NCBI GenBank assembly: GCA_910579835.1 | Contig: CAJTWQ010000042.1 | Location: forward strand, 1-8,220 | Length of the DNA stretch: 8,220 bases | From: an uncultured Ruminococcus sp. | GTDB taxonomy: Bacteria > Bacillota > Clostridia > Oscillospirales > Ruminococcaceae | Direction of reading: 5' to 3' | Shown: piece by piece, positions 1 through 7,124 of the stretch | How positions within the stretch are numbered: the first letter of the stretch is position 1 | Layout of the letters: every line of letters begins with the position of its first letter | Position numbers and translations under genes: made by a program | Notes under the pieces: model-generated | Seen by the model: only the letters and a program-made list of their open reading frames with translations | Databases searched by the model: none | What the model was told of the DNA's origin: nothing

Positions 1-68
1 GCTATACCTTTCATGATAGCAGTGCCCATATTTCCCGCACCGATAAATCCTATATTAATCTTATCCAT
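1..68 (-). CDS. proC: Pyrroline-5-carboxylate reductase, N-terminal fragment
   Basis: This is the 5' end of a leftward gene that continues off the left edge; only 22 codons are visible. The translation begins MDKINIGFIGAGNMGTAIMK, which is the N-terminal Rossmann beta-strand and GxGNMG dinucleotide-binding loop typical of ProC, the NADPH-dependent enzyme that makes proline from pyrroline-5-carboxylate. I chose the ATG at 68-66 because AAGGTG at 80-75 lies six bases upstream. The in-frame ATG at 74-72 directly abuts that site and is less likely. A good promoter lies upstream at 182-154. Other Rossmann reductases share the GxGxxG fold, but the GAGNMG plus AI(M/L)KG pattern favours ProC. Most of the protein is outside the window, so function rests on this motif alone. 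Confidence 0.82.
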   Translation of the reverse strand, partial: MDKINIGFIGAGNMGTAIMKGI

Positions 69-153
69 TTTCATCACCTTAAATTAATTTATTTAGAGAA
101 TGTTTAGTATCTGTTATACATAAAATGCCGAACACTTCTATAATAATATATTT

Positions 154-182
154 ATTATACAACGTTTTGTAAAAAAAATCAA
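154..182 (-). promoter_or_regulatory. Sigma-A-type promoter for proC
   Basis: Reading the minus strand, TTGATT (182-177) and TATAAT (159-154) are separated by exactly 17 bases. Transcription would start near 147 and leave a leader of about 80 nt before the proC start. I see no T-box or other riboswitch in that short leader. The surroundings are very AT-rich, which raises the chance of false matches, but the perfect -10 and the spacing support it. Confidence 0.6.
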
Positions 183-260
183 GGGATTTTTTGTGAAAAA
201 AGATTTTTACTGTTTTTTTGAAATCTTCTGACATCCGAATAAAAAAATCAATAAAAACTA

Positions 261-289
261 TTGAAATTAAAGCAGATTTATGATATAAT
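261..289 (+). promoter_or_regulatory. Promoter of the dockerin protein gene
   Basis: TTGAAA (261-266) and TATAAT (284-289) are separated by 17 bases, and TG at 281-282 one base before the -10 makes it an extended -10 promoter. The start point would be near 296, giving a leader of about 28 nt. GAGGTG at 311-316 lies seven bases before the ATG at 324. It fires away from the proC promoter located about 80 bp to its left. Confidence 0.68.
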
Positions 290-323
290 ATATACAATAA
301 TCAATTAATAGAGGTGCTAAAAA

Positions 324-2750
324 ATGAAATCACATTTGCTCTTAGGACTAACAACGGCTGTTACCTGCTGTGCAATGCAGCTATCCATACCATCAGTTAC
401 GAGTTCCGTTGAAAAATCTTTAATGATCGACAGCGGTATTTCATACACTGAATCAATTGAAACGATAAGTAATCCAGGTGCAGGCTATACCCAGACCGTA
501 TGGGCAACCTGTAAACCCGGAAGTACTCCTGTTTATAGTCCTACTGGAAATATTGTGCTTTTTTTCATTGATATAGGAGCTTTTTCCAGTGGAATAAACG
601 AAGAAAAAAAGGATTATGATCTTGATCAGGCATTTTTTGATTCTTGGCGCACAACTTTTGAAAATGCCAGAAATAACGGATGCATGGTTGCCCTCAGGCT
701 CAGGTATGATGCTGAAGGCGCTGATAATCCTGAACCAGAAACATTTGAACAGGTTCTTCATCATGTTCAGCAGCTAAAAAACAACGGTCTGCTGGAAGAA
801 TATAAAGATATTCTTGCTTTTGTTGAAAGCGGTCTGGTTGGTAAGTGGGGTGAGCAGCACGGTGGAAAGTACACGTCAGTAGACTACAAGGTTAAGGTAT
901 TGGAAGCCATGTTGGATTGCGTCCCCTCCCCTATTCCGGTTACTGTAAGAACACCGGATATTTTCGCTAAATGGGTTGGTATAGAACGGAAAGATCTTGC
1001 CGATTATCAGCCTGAACCAGAAAGCGAGGCAGCTCGTGTTGGACTTTATAATGACGGATATATGGGAAGCGATTCCGATCTTGGAACATATGCAAACCGT
1101 GATATAGAAACAGTGTGGCTTGGTAATCAGACAGTAAACTCGTACTTTGGCGGCGAGTTTTCAGGTAATCTTGAATGGGCTAAAAAATATGATACCTATC
1201 TTCCTGAAAATGCTATACCAGAGATGTACAATACACATCTGAGCTACATAAACTGCAATATCTTCCAACTTTATAAGGACTATACATTCAGTCAGGACAA
1301 TGACATTTCAGATGTAATTTATCAGCCGTTTGACAGTAATGTTGATCTTGAAAAAAGCTTTGATCATTCGGCATATTACGGTCAAACAGTTTTTCAATTT
1401 ATCAGAGATCATATTGGTTACCGTTTTGTTCTGCGAAAGTCGGAGCTTTCAGAAAACATTAAACAGGGCGGACAGCTTGATATTCATTTAAAAGTGGAAA
1501 ATACAGGTTTTGCTAATCCTATTCCTGATGTAAATGCGGAATTGCTTATTGAACAAAATGGAAATTTTATGAGAACAGGTATTAATATCGATCCAAATGA
1601 GTGGCGGTCATGCACCGTTGCCAACGAAACAATTTCTGCTAAGCTTCCAGACAGTCTACCGGCAGGTCAATGGAATGCTTATCTTAAACTGACTATGGGT
1701 GAAAATTCCGTATATCAGACTGGACTGCGTTCAATACGATTTGCCAACGATAATGTATGGCATGCGGCACTCGGAGCCAACTATATCGGCTCATTTACAG
1801 TTACTGAAGCCGTTGATCACGGTACTGATAATTTTCTGCGATCCGGAAGCAATCCGTCAGACAGAATGTATTCCGTTAACGGTCAGATAATCAGCGACGG
1901 TATCGATTCTTTCAAGGGGGAATGGACAGAAGATATGCTTTTGGGAGAAAACGGCGCTGATAAGCTGTACATGACCGCAGACGATAAATATCTTTATATT
2001 CGTGGAATAATGCCCGGAACAACTGATTCTCCGGTATATAACCTGCGTATTGAAAATGCCGAAACAGATCGTTCATATTGGATATATTTCCAGTCAAACG
2101 GATTCATTTACTTTAATAACGGCTCCCATGACGGCTGTCTATGCAAGTGGAACGATGATATTGTTGAATTTCGTATTCCACTTGGAAGCACTATGGATTT
2201 ATTACCGGGAACATCTCTTAAATCCGTACGGGTTTTCCTACAGGACAGTGCAAATAATTGGAACGTTACGGGAGATGTAAGAGCCGAAGAATGTACGGTT
2301 CCTTCTGACTTTATGTCTTATGCAGCCGGAACGGAGATACGTCTTGAAAAAGGAGATAAATATACTCTCAGGTCTATTACTCAGCTTGATTCTCCTGAAT
2401 ATCAATGGTATCATAACGGAAATCTTATCAAGAACGCTAATAATGAAGAATATACCCTTATTGCTCTCAGCAGTGCTGATGAAGGCGAATATTCAGTAAA
2501 AATAACTTCTGCATCAGGTGTAGAAAAAAATATTACGCTCTGCAATCTGCTAGAAGTAAAAAGCAGTCTGAAAGGAGATATAAACGGCGATAAAAAGGTA
2601 AATACAGCTGATCTTGTATTGATGCAGCGATATATCCTCGGAACTGAGGAATTTACGATAGAACAGTTTAAAAATTCCGATTTAGACCGTGATGGTCTGG
2701 TAAATGCCTTTGATGTAGTTATTCTGCGAAAAATACTTATAAATACATAA
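324..2750 (+). CDS. Secreted dockerin-bearing DUF4874/DUF4832 protein (putative cellulosomal carbohydrate-active protein)
   Basis: This 808-aa protein begins with a signal-peptide-like segment (residues 1 to about 28; hydrophobic LLLGLTTAVTCC core, no lipobox). Residues about 45-230 match DUF4874: SNPGAGY at 49-55, RLRYDA at 125-130, and ESGLVGKWGEQHGG at 168-181. Residues about 235-480 match DUF4832 (GLYNDGYMGSDSDLGTY at 240-256, GGEF at 276-279), including a beta-rich part near 385-475. About 510-655 resembles a CBM9-like sandwich (DGIDSFKGEW, ADKLYMTADDKYLYIRG). About 665-745 is Ig-like (QWYHNG, SADEGEYSV). Residues 750-808 form a type I dockerin with two calcium loops: D752, N754, D756, N760, D763 and D786, D788, D790, N794, D797. 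The dockerin implies export and docking onto a cohesin scaffold. The TIM-barrel-like N-terminal half may be a glycosidase, with E168 and E177 as candidate acids; this is inference, since the family activity is not established to my knowledge. It is monocistronic, with its own promoter and terminator. Confidence 0.88.
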   Translation: MKSHLLLGLTTAVTCCAMQLSIPSVTSSVEKSLMIDSGISYTESIETISNPGAGYTQTVWATCKPGSTPVYSPTGNIVLFFIDIGAFSSGINEEKKDYDLDQAFFDSWRTTFENARNNGCMVALRLRYDAEGADNPEPETFEQVLHHVQQLKNNGLLEEYKDILAFVESGLVGKWGEQHGGKYTSVDYKVKVLEAMLDCVPSPIPVTVRTPDIFAKWVGIERKDLADYQPEPESEAARVGLYNDGYMGSDSDLGTYANRDIETVWLGNQTVNSYFGGEFSGNLEWAKKYDTYLPENAIPEMYNTHLSYINCNIFQLYKDYTFSQDNDISDVIYQPFDSNVDLEKSFDHSAYYGQTVFQFIRDHIGYRFVLRKSELSENIKQGGQLDIHLKVENTGFANPIPDVNAELLIEQNGNFMRTGINIDPNEWRSCTVANETISAKLPDSLPAGQWNAYLKLTMGENSVYQTGLRSIRFANDNVWHAALGANYIGSFTVTEAVDHGTDNFLRSGSNPSDRMYSVNGQIISDGIDSFKGEWTEDMLLGENGADKLYMTADDKYLYIRGIMPGTTDSPVYNLRIENAETDRSYWIYFQSNGFIYFNNGSHDGCLCKWNDDIVEFRIPLGSTMDLLPGTSLKSVRVFLQDSANNWNVTGDVRAEECTVPSDFMSYAAGTEIRLEKGDKYTLRSITQLDSPEYQWYHNGNLIKNANNEEYTLIALSSADEGEYSVKITSASGVEKNITLCNLLEVKSSLKGDINGDKKVNTADLVLMQRYILGTEEFTIEQFKNSDLDRDGLVNAFDVVILRKILINT

Positions 2751-2784
2751 AAAATTAAGCTGCACCTGAACGTGCAGCTTTTTT
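2749..2784. terminator. Bidirectional intrinsic terminator
   Basis: A perfect 9-bp stem (AAGCTGCAC at 2757-2765 with GTGCAGCTT at 2772-2780) closes a 6-base loop. On the plus strand it runs into a U-tract (to 2784), seven bases after the stop of the dockerin gene. On the minus strand it is followed by AA and six Ts (2754-2749). It therefore can end both the dockerin gene and the convergent WYL operon. Confidence 0.88.
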
Positions 2785-2840
2785 GCGAATAGAATCAGCA
2801 GATTTCATCTCCAGCATAAATATTTCATAATTTTTTTAAC

Positions 2841-2856
2841 TGATATGATCATATCA
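2841..2856. repeat. 16-bp perfect palindrome over the WYL gene stop codon
   Basis: TGATATGATCATATCA is identical to its reverse complement and contains the TGA stop (2851-2849) of the leftward WYL gene. With no unpaired loop it is a poor RNA hairpin and looks more like a dimer-binding site, but its place at a 3' end argues against a promoter operator. It could be chance in AT-rich sequence. Confidence 0.5.
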
Positions 2857-3802
2857 TACTGTTCAGCAATTCACACTGTTTTTTTACTCTGCATCTGACT
2901 TTTTCCCTGAATGATTCGGGAGAGATCACCTCGACAACAGGTCCGAATGACAGTAGTCTTATCAAAATTTCAGCCTCGTCCTTAATATCATACTTTAGTT
3001 TTACGATGCAATTTCCTGCCGATTCATCATACTCTGAAATACGCTCTAATTCAGCAAATTCCATCATAAAACGGTTAACAGCATTACGTTCATTTGAAAC
3101 TCTGACCACTGTCTCTTCCTTTCGGCAGAACGGTATATTTACCTCGGCCGGAACTATACCTGTACATTTAGTCAGAATGATTTGTGATAAATTTATAATA
3201 CCATTACCTATAGGTCTACCCTTGTTATATTGAATGACATATACTCTGAAACGATCGTTTTTGGAAGAATATTCGATCTTCGTGGGCAGAAAATAATGGG
3301 TTATGCGATTGCCTTTTCGTGTATTAAAACTGATTTTGATTAGCTTTTTGTCATGTATAGATTCAAGAATATCACGAAAATGGCAGATATATTCATCATT
3401 TTCGTAGTCATCACCATCGGAGAATCGGTCAAAAAAGCGGATTTGATTACATCGGAACATCGGTTCTTCGCCCAGTAACTTCAACAGCTCCTCACGTTGC
3501 TCACGATTAAGGAACAGACCGCTTTTTTTGTCATGGAGAATTGCGCAAAGCCAGTATTTTTCTAACACAGTTAAAGGAATATGTGGCGCTTTTTTCAGTA
3601 TTGATCGGTACAAGCCGTTTTTATAGGTAAGCAGCCCGAATCCGTTAGCTCCTGTAAGCTTCGGTTCAAGAAAAAGCATTGTCTCGGAGAAACCATGTTT
3701 CATGATAATTTCTTGTATATATGATTTTGTGACTTCTTCTCTGCATAGTATCTTTTCAGTAATGTTATAATATGTACTGTAAATTTCGGAAAAAATCTTC
3801 AC
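2849..3802 (-). CDS. WYL-domain protein, second gene of a WYL pair (no visible HTH)
   Basis: This 317-aa protein has an unrecognised mostly helical N-terminal part (1 to about 140) without a clear helix-turn-helix. A WYL-type SH3-like barrel follows at about 143-212 and a WCX-type C-terminal domain at about 229-315 (LSFGPVVEVISPESFREKV). The WYL signature is degenerate: where family members read roughly WYLxAY it has FRVYVIQY at 185-192. WYL domains are ligand-sensing modules of bacterial regulators, several binding nucleic acids. The start is GTG (3802-3800), overlapping the upstream gene's TGA in a GTGA junction. GGAGGT lies eight bases before it, so the two proteins are translationally coupled and probably act together, as do PafB and PafC. 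Its lack of a DNA-binding domain suggests a partner subunit; this is inference. Confidence 0.8.
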   Translation of the reverse strand: MKIFSEIYSTYYNITEKILCREEVTKSYIQEIIMKHGFSETMLFLEPKLTGANGFGLLTYKNGLYRSILKKAPHIPLTVLEKYWLCAILHDKKSGLFLNREQREELLKLLGEEPMFRCNQIRFFDRFSDGDDYENDEYICHFRDILESIHDKKLIKISFNTRKGNRITHYFLPTKIEYSSKNDRFRVYVIQYNKGRPIGNGIINLSQIILTKCTGIVPAEVNIPFCRKEETVVRVSNERNAVNRFMMEFAELERISEYDESAGNCIVKLKYDIKDEAEILIRLLSFGPVVEVISPESFREKVRCRVKKQCELLNSMI

Positions 3803-5043
3803 TTTCTGTCACCTCCGTAGATATGTTCAAGCCTGCGCATATCGGACAGAAATTTCTCCCGAAGCGCCTTGTTTGTAGTCTCGAGAACGGCTATTCTTCC
3901 AATGAAAGTTTTGATCCACGGTGATGCTTCATTTGCATCAAAAAGATCTATATCAAAGGCATAGCGTCCCTCGTAAAGCTTTGTTACTGTTCCTCCTCTG
4001 CATTCACGTAAAAGACGGTTTATCACATAATTTTCAGTATTTTCGTCAATGACAAGCTCCATATGAATATGTTCGATCTGACCGTATTTTCGCCTGTTGC
4101 CAAAGCTCGTTCCCCATAGATGACGCATATTTTTCTCATAGTAATCACAGTATTCTTCGTAGTTTGCACATGACTTTTCAACACTGACTTTTTTCACAGT
4201 ATCCAATCTGACGGAAAGCAACCGTTTTTTTATCTCGCTGTACATTATTATGTAGTTACGTCCCGTCTGTACGGAACTGTGAATTTTCAGCGGAATTGCG
4301 GTTACGCTGTACTCATTTCTGTTTTTGATACTAATACAATTCAGCCTAACATCGCACTTTTTTTTCATTGCCTCTATAATCTGAAGTAATATTTCATCGT
4401 CCAGTGTATGTACCATGTAGCAATGCTTTCGGGTGAATATACGATTGACAACTCTCAATTTTTTCAGCAGGAAATTGCCGATCACTCCAAAAGGTATTTC
4501 CTCTGAAAAAAATTTTATCATATCTGCAAAGCCAACATATTGTTTCAGAAGGTCGTCCGCATATATTCCCGATTTAGAGTAAACAACGCTGCTGCCCCTT
4601 TTTTTCTGAATAAGCACCCCCTCCTGCACATACTCTTTCAGCTTTAGGCGAACGATTTGCTGATCCAAGAGCATACCGTAATCAGTGACAATTCTATCTG
4701 TTATCTCCGGAACGGTCATGAAGCATCCGTCGAGAATATCTATTATAATAAAGTGAAGGCGAATGTCATTGTCGGTAAAAGACTTCGACAAATAGCACTT
4801 GTAGAGCGGATTCTCATATATACTATTGCTGTCGATCTTTACAGCGACCTTTTTTCTGTGCCCTGTCTGTGAACTGTGAATATAATCGCTGAGCCAGCTT
4901 TCAATACGCCGTTTCTCGTTGTCGTAGGTACGTCTGCTTTTGACATTATAATCATCCCGTGTTCTAAAACCGAAAATGTAAAAATCACGGACATATTCAC
5001 GGATATTTTCAAAATTCTTGATAAGCTCCGAGTAAACAGCCAT
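3799..5043 (-). CDS. WYL-domain transcriptional regulator with winged helix, first gene of a WYL pair
   Basis: This 414-aa protein starts with a charged helical segment (about 25-51, containing KSRRTYDNEKRRIESWL). A winged-helix-like region follows at about 95-160 (LDGCFMTVPEITDRI, LDQQIVRLKLKEYVQEGVL). The WYL domain is at about 213-292, with GRNYIIMY at 261-268 and the typical RLLSVRLDTVKKV strand after it. The WCX domain is at about 325-410 (PWIKTFIGRIAVLE). I chose the ATG at 5043-5041 because GGAG at 5056-5053 sits nine bases upstream. A longer frame would need TTG at 5058, which overlaps that ribosome site. It is the likely DNA-binding member of the pair and is divergent from rtcB across 148 bp, so it is a candidate regulator of both promoters there. 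Repressor or activator cannot be told from sequence. Confidence 0.84.
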   Translation of the reverse strand: MAVYSELIKNFENIREYVRDFYIFGFRTRDDYNVKSRRTYDNEKRRIESWLSDYIHSSQTGHRKKVAVKIDSNSIYENPLYKCYLSKSFTDNDIRLHFIIIDILDGCFMTVPEITDRIVTDYGMLLDQQIVRLKLKEYVQEGVLIQKKRGSSVVYSKSGIYADDLLKQYVGFADMIKFFSEEIPFGVIGNFLLKKLRVVNRIFTRKHCYMVHTLDDEILLQIIEAMKKKCDVRLNCISIKNRNEYSVTAIPLKIHSSVQTGRNYIIMYSEIKKRLLSVRLDTVKKVSVEKSCANYEEYCDYYEKNMRHLWGTSFGNRRKYGQIEHIHMELVIDENTENYVINRLLRECRGGTVTKLYEGRYAFDIDLFDANEASPWIKTFIGRIAVLETTNKALREKFLSDMRRLEHIYGGDRK

Positions 5044-5074
5044 ATTTTTCAACTCCAAATCATTGTCTTACTAT

Positions 5075-5103
5075 ATTATACATCATCCAACATCTGATTT
5101 CAA
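5075..5103 (-). promoter_or_regulatory. Promoter of the WYL-pair operon
   Basis: On the minus strand, TTGAAA (5103-5098) and TATAAT (5080-5075) are separated by 17 bases. Transcription would start near 5068, about 25 nt before the ATG at 5043. Its -35 lies about 30 bp from the candidate -35 of rtcB, so one regulator bound between them could control both directions. Confidence 0.7.
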
Positions 5104-5133
5104 TATCTTACAAAACCTCGCATCTTTTTTTAT

Positions 5134-5162
5134 ATGCAATTTCAGGAAAAATTCTGTATAAT
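5134..5162 (+). promoter_or_regulatory. Promoter of rtcB
   Basis: A perfect TATAAT at 5157-5162 is preceded at 17-base spacing by a poor -35 (ATGCAA, 5134-5139). The start point would be near 5169, about 23 nt before the ATG. A good -10 with a weak -35 is what one expects of an activator-dependent promoter, which fits control by the divergent WYL pair; that is inference. Confidence 0.5.
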
Positions 5163-5191
5163 AAAATTATCAAATACAGGAGGTCATAAAA

Positions 5192-6427
5192 ATGTTTGAA
5201 TATTACTATCACGATAAAATGCTGATACCAATTAAAATATGGACTAAATCAATTGAAGATATTGAGGTGAACTGTCTTAAACAGGCTATAAATCTTGCGA
5301 ATCTTCCATTTGCAGTTGACCACATCGCTCTGATGCCTGATACTCATACAGGAAAGGGAATGCCCATAGGCGGAATCGTCGCCTGCCGTGATACTGTTAT
5401 CCCTAATGCTGTCGGCGTTGACATCGGATGTGGAATGTCTTTTGTGCAGACGGATATTTCAGTAAAGCTGCTCCGTGAGATTGTCACAGGAAGCGGAGAG
5501 CTGATAAAGGTCATAATTGGTAATATTCTGCGGACTATACCCGTTGGATTTCAGCATTACAAAAAACCTCAAGAATCTGCTGTGCTGGATAAGGCACAGT
5601 CAGAGATTGACAAATACACCGCAGACAGCGAGCTTGTGGGATTCATCGAGGAGAGTTATAAATCGGTGGGAACTCTCGGCGGCGGAAACCACTTTATCGA
5701 AATTCAGGAGGATGAAAATGGTCTTGCCTGCATTATGCTCCACTCCGGAAGCAGAATGTTTGGCAACATGATTGGTCAGCACTTCAACAGACTGGCTCAT
5801 GATATGAATCGAAAATATTTCAGCTGCGTTCCTGAAGATTACAATCTGCCATTCCTGCCTGTAGATACGGAAGAGGGACAGCGTTATCTGAACTGGATGC
5901 GCCTTGCCATGGACTTCGCATTTGAGAACAGAACCGTAATGCTCCGCAAGGTCAAGGATATTTTCAGTGAGCAGGTTGAAAAACATACAGGACAGATTCC
6001 TGAATATTCAAATGAAATTAACTGCCACCATAATTACGCCGCTTTGGAAAATCATTACGGCGAAAATGTGTGGGTACACCGCAAAGGTGCTATTCATTCA
6101 GCCAACGGAGAGATTGCTATAATCCCCGGTTCAATGGGATCAAACAGCTATATTGTCCGTGGTCTTGGTAATGCTGAAAGTTTTCTCACATCGTCACACG
6201 GCGCAGGCAGAAGCTATTCAAGAACAGGAGCTATGGAACGTTTTAGTGTGGAGTCGGTAATGGTTGATCTGAAGCAGCACAACGTAATTCTCGGCAAAAA
6301 TAACAAAAAGGATGTTGCCGAGGAATGCCGTTTCGCATATAAGAACATCGATATAGTAATGGAAAACCAAAAGGACCTGACTACGCCCATAAAGAAGCTC
6401 TTTACTGTAGGTGTGGTTAAGGGATAA
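5192..6427 (+). CDS. rtcB: RtcB-family RNA-splicing ligase (3'-phosphate/5'-OH)
   Basis: This 411-aa protein has normal RtcB length (E. coli RtcB is about 408). RtcB joins RNA 3'-phosphate or 2',3'-cyclic phosphate ends to 5'-OH ends using GTP and Mn2+, healing cleaved tRNA and other RNA in the cytoplasm. The metal ligands are all present: D77 and C80 in GVDIGCGM, H167 in GTLGGGNHFIE, H184 in HSGSR, and H280 in CHHNYA. The guanylylated histidine is H336 in SHGAGR, and HRKGA is also conserved, so the enzyme should be active. AGGAGGT at 5178-5184 is seven bases before the ATG. It is divergent from the paired WYL regulators and 12 bp upstream of a DIP1984-family gene, with no terminator between. 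There is no rtcA (RNA cyclase) or prfH in the window. The PrfH-linked RtcB2 type therefore cannot be assigned here. Confidence 0.95.
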   Translation: MFEYYYHDKMLIPIKIWTKSIEDIEVNCLKQAINLANLPFAVDHIALMPDTHTGKGMPIGGIVACRDTVIPNAVGVDIGCGMSFVQTDISVKLLREIVTGSGELIKVIIGNILRTIPVGFQHYKKPQESAVLDKAQSEIDKYTADSELVGFIEESYKSVGTLGGGNHFIEIQEDENGLACIMLHSGSRMFGNMIGQHFNRLAHDMNRKYFSCVPEDYNLPFLPVDTEEGQRYLNWMRLAMDFAFENRTVMLRKVKDIFSEQVEKHTGQIPEYSNEINCHHNYAALENHYGENVWVHRKGAIHSANGEIAIIPGSMGSNSYIVRGLGNAESFLTSSHGAGRSYSRTGAMERFSVESVMVDLKQHNVILGKNNKKDVAEECRFAYKNIDIVMENQKDLTTPIKKLFTVGVVKG

Positions 6428-6439
6428 GGAGGCGAAATT

Positions 6440-6649
6440 ATGAAACTTGCAACAGCTTTATCGGAGCGTTCCGACATTCAAAACGGAATAAACGAGATCG
6501 CAGTAAGACTGAACAACAATTCCAAAGTACAGAAGGGCGATGCACCGGCAAATAATCCCACTATACTCATGAAAGAGCTTGACAGAATGATTGAAAGTCT
6601 TGAATTTCTCATGGCTCGTATCAATCTCACTAGAAAACATTGGATTTAA
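6440..6649 (+). pseudogene. DIP1984-family protein (DUF6847), truncated after its N-terminal third to half
   Basis: The gene starts 12 bp after rtcB with a very strong AAGGAGG (6426-6432) seven bases before ATG, so it is the second gene of the rtcB operon. The start MKLATALSERSDIQ and the later KVQKGDAP and ELDRMIESLEFLMARIN match the N-terminal coiled-coil part of the DIP1984 family (function unknown; sometimes annotated septicolysin). From memory, family members are about 150 aa. Here the homology ends near T64 and five unrelated residues (RKHWI) lead to a stop. From about 6630 the DNA instead matches a methyltransferase tail in another frame. The fragment may still be translated as a 69-aa helical peptide. 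I call it a remnant created by a deletion, not a natural short form. Confidence 0.72.
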
Positions 6650-6857
6650 GATTATATTATCGAATGAGGCATATCGCCCTATCAAATTTTATGATATTGG
6701 AGCTTTTGTATGGTATGCACATATCATTGAATGGGAATTTCCTGATTTTTCTATTGATAAATGCTTTGAACAGCTTTTGCAGATGCAGAAGATTATTGAT
6801 AACAACGGTTATATTCAAGGAAATATATATCGTTATCTAATAGTTGCAAATAAATAA
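6630..6857 (+). pseudogene. C-terminal remnant of a class I SAM-dependent methyltransferase
   Basis: In the frame ending at TAA 6855-6857, about 75 residues read like the tail of a methyltransferase-type-11 family enzyme: ENIGFKII, then RPIKFYDIGAFVWYAHIIEW, then EFPDFSIDKCFEQL, ending IYRYLIVANK. The SAM-binding half (normally roughly the first 150 residues or more) is absent. The frame is open back to an ATG at 6591, but that ATG lies inside the DIP1984 gene, has no ribosome site, and its first residues do not belong to the family. It is therefore a 3' fragment fused out of frame to the DIP1984 5' fragment. The original enzyme probably modified a small molecule or RNA; its substrate cannot be told from the tail. 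Confidence 0.7.
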
Positions 6858-6863
6858 ACATAG

Positions 6864-6903
6864 AAATCCTTTGTCTGATTTAAAATTTGACAAAGGATTT
6901 TTT
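6864..6903 (+). terminator. Rho-independent terminator of the rtcB operon
   Basis: A perfect 12-bp stem (AAATCCTTTGTC at 6864-6875 with GACAAAGGATTT at 6889-6900) encloses a 13-base loop and runs into a six-T tract (6898-6903). It begins seven bases after the methyltransferase-remnant stop and probably belonged to that gene originally. It now ends the rtcB transcript. The minus-strand side lacks a clean T-tract. Confidence 0.85.
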
Positions 6904-7124
6904 CTATAAAAAATTGATAATATTATTTTCCCGGTGAAAATGCGGAACGGAAAAAGAAATTTTTACTTGAAATTCGTTGATACTGCGGCTGGTATTTTCT
7001 TTTTCTGTATGCTATAATTGGATTGAAACTTATCCTTTCAGCGAATAAATATATGGTAAAAAATAAAGCACTGTTGCAAAAGCAGAAGTGCATCCAACCG
7101 CAATATATCGTAAAAAGAGTATCA

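Noticed and set aside
196..227. A/T-rich hairpin (AAGATTT/AAATCTT) followed by Ts on the minus strand, like a terminator
   Set aside because: The stem is 7 bp with one G:C pair and a 14-base loop, and no leftward gene lies upstream that would need it.
79..297. 72-aa minus-strand open frame between proC and the dockerin gene
   Set aside because: It lies over both divergent promoters, is made of AT-rich low-complexity codons, and has no family resemblance or ribosome site.
5600..5986. 128-aa minus-strand frame
   Set aside because: It is antisense to the catalytic core of rtcB, which is clearly the real gene.
6591..6857. Intact 88-aa protein starting at ATG 6591
   Set aside because: Only the residues from about 6630 on match the methyltransferase family. 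The start lies inside the DIP1984 gene without a ribosome site, so it is better read as a remnant.
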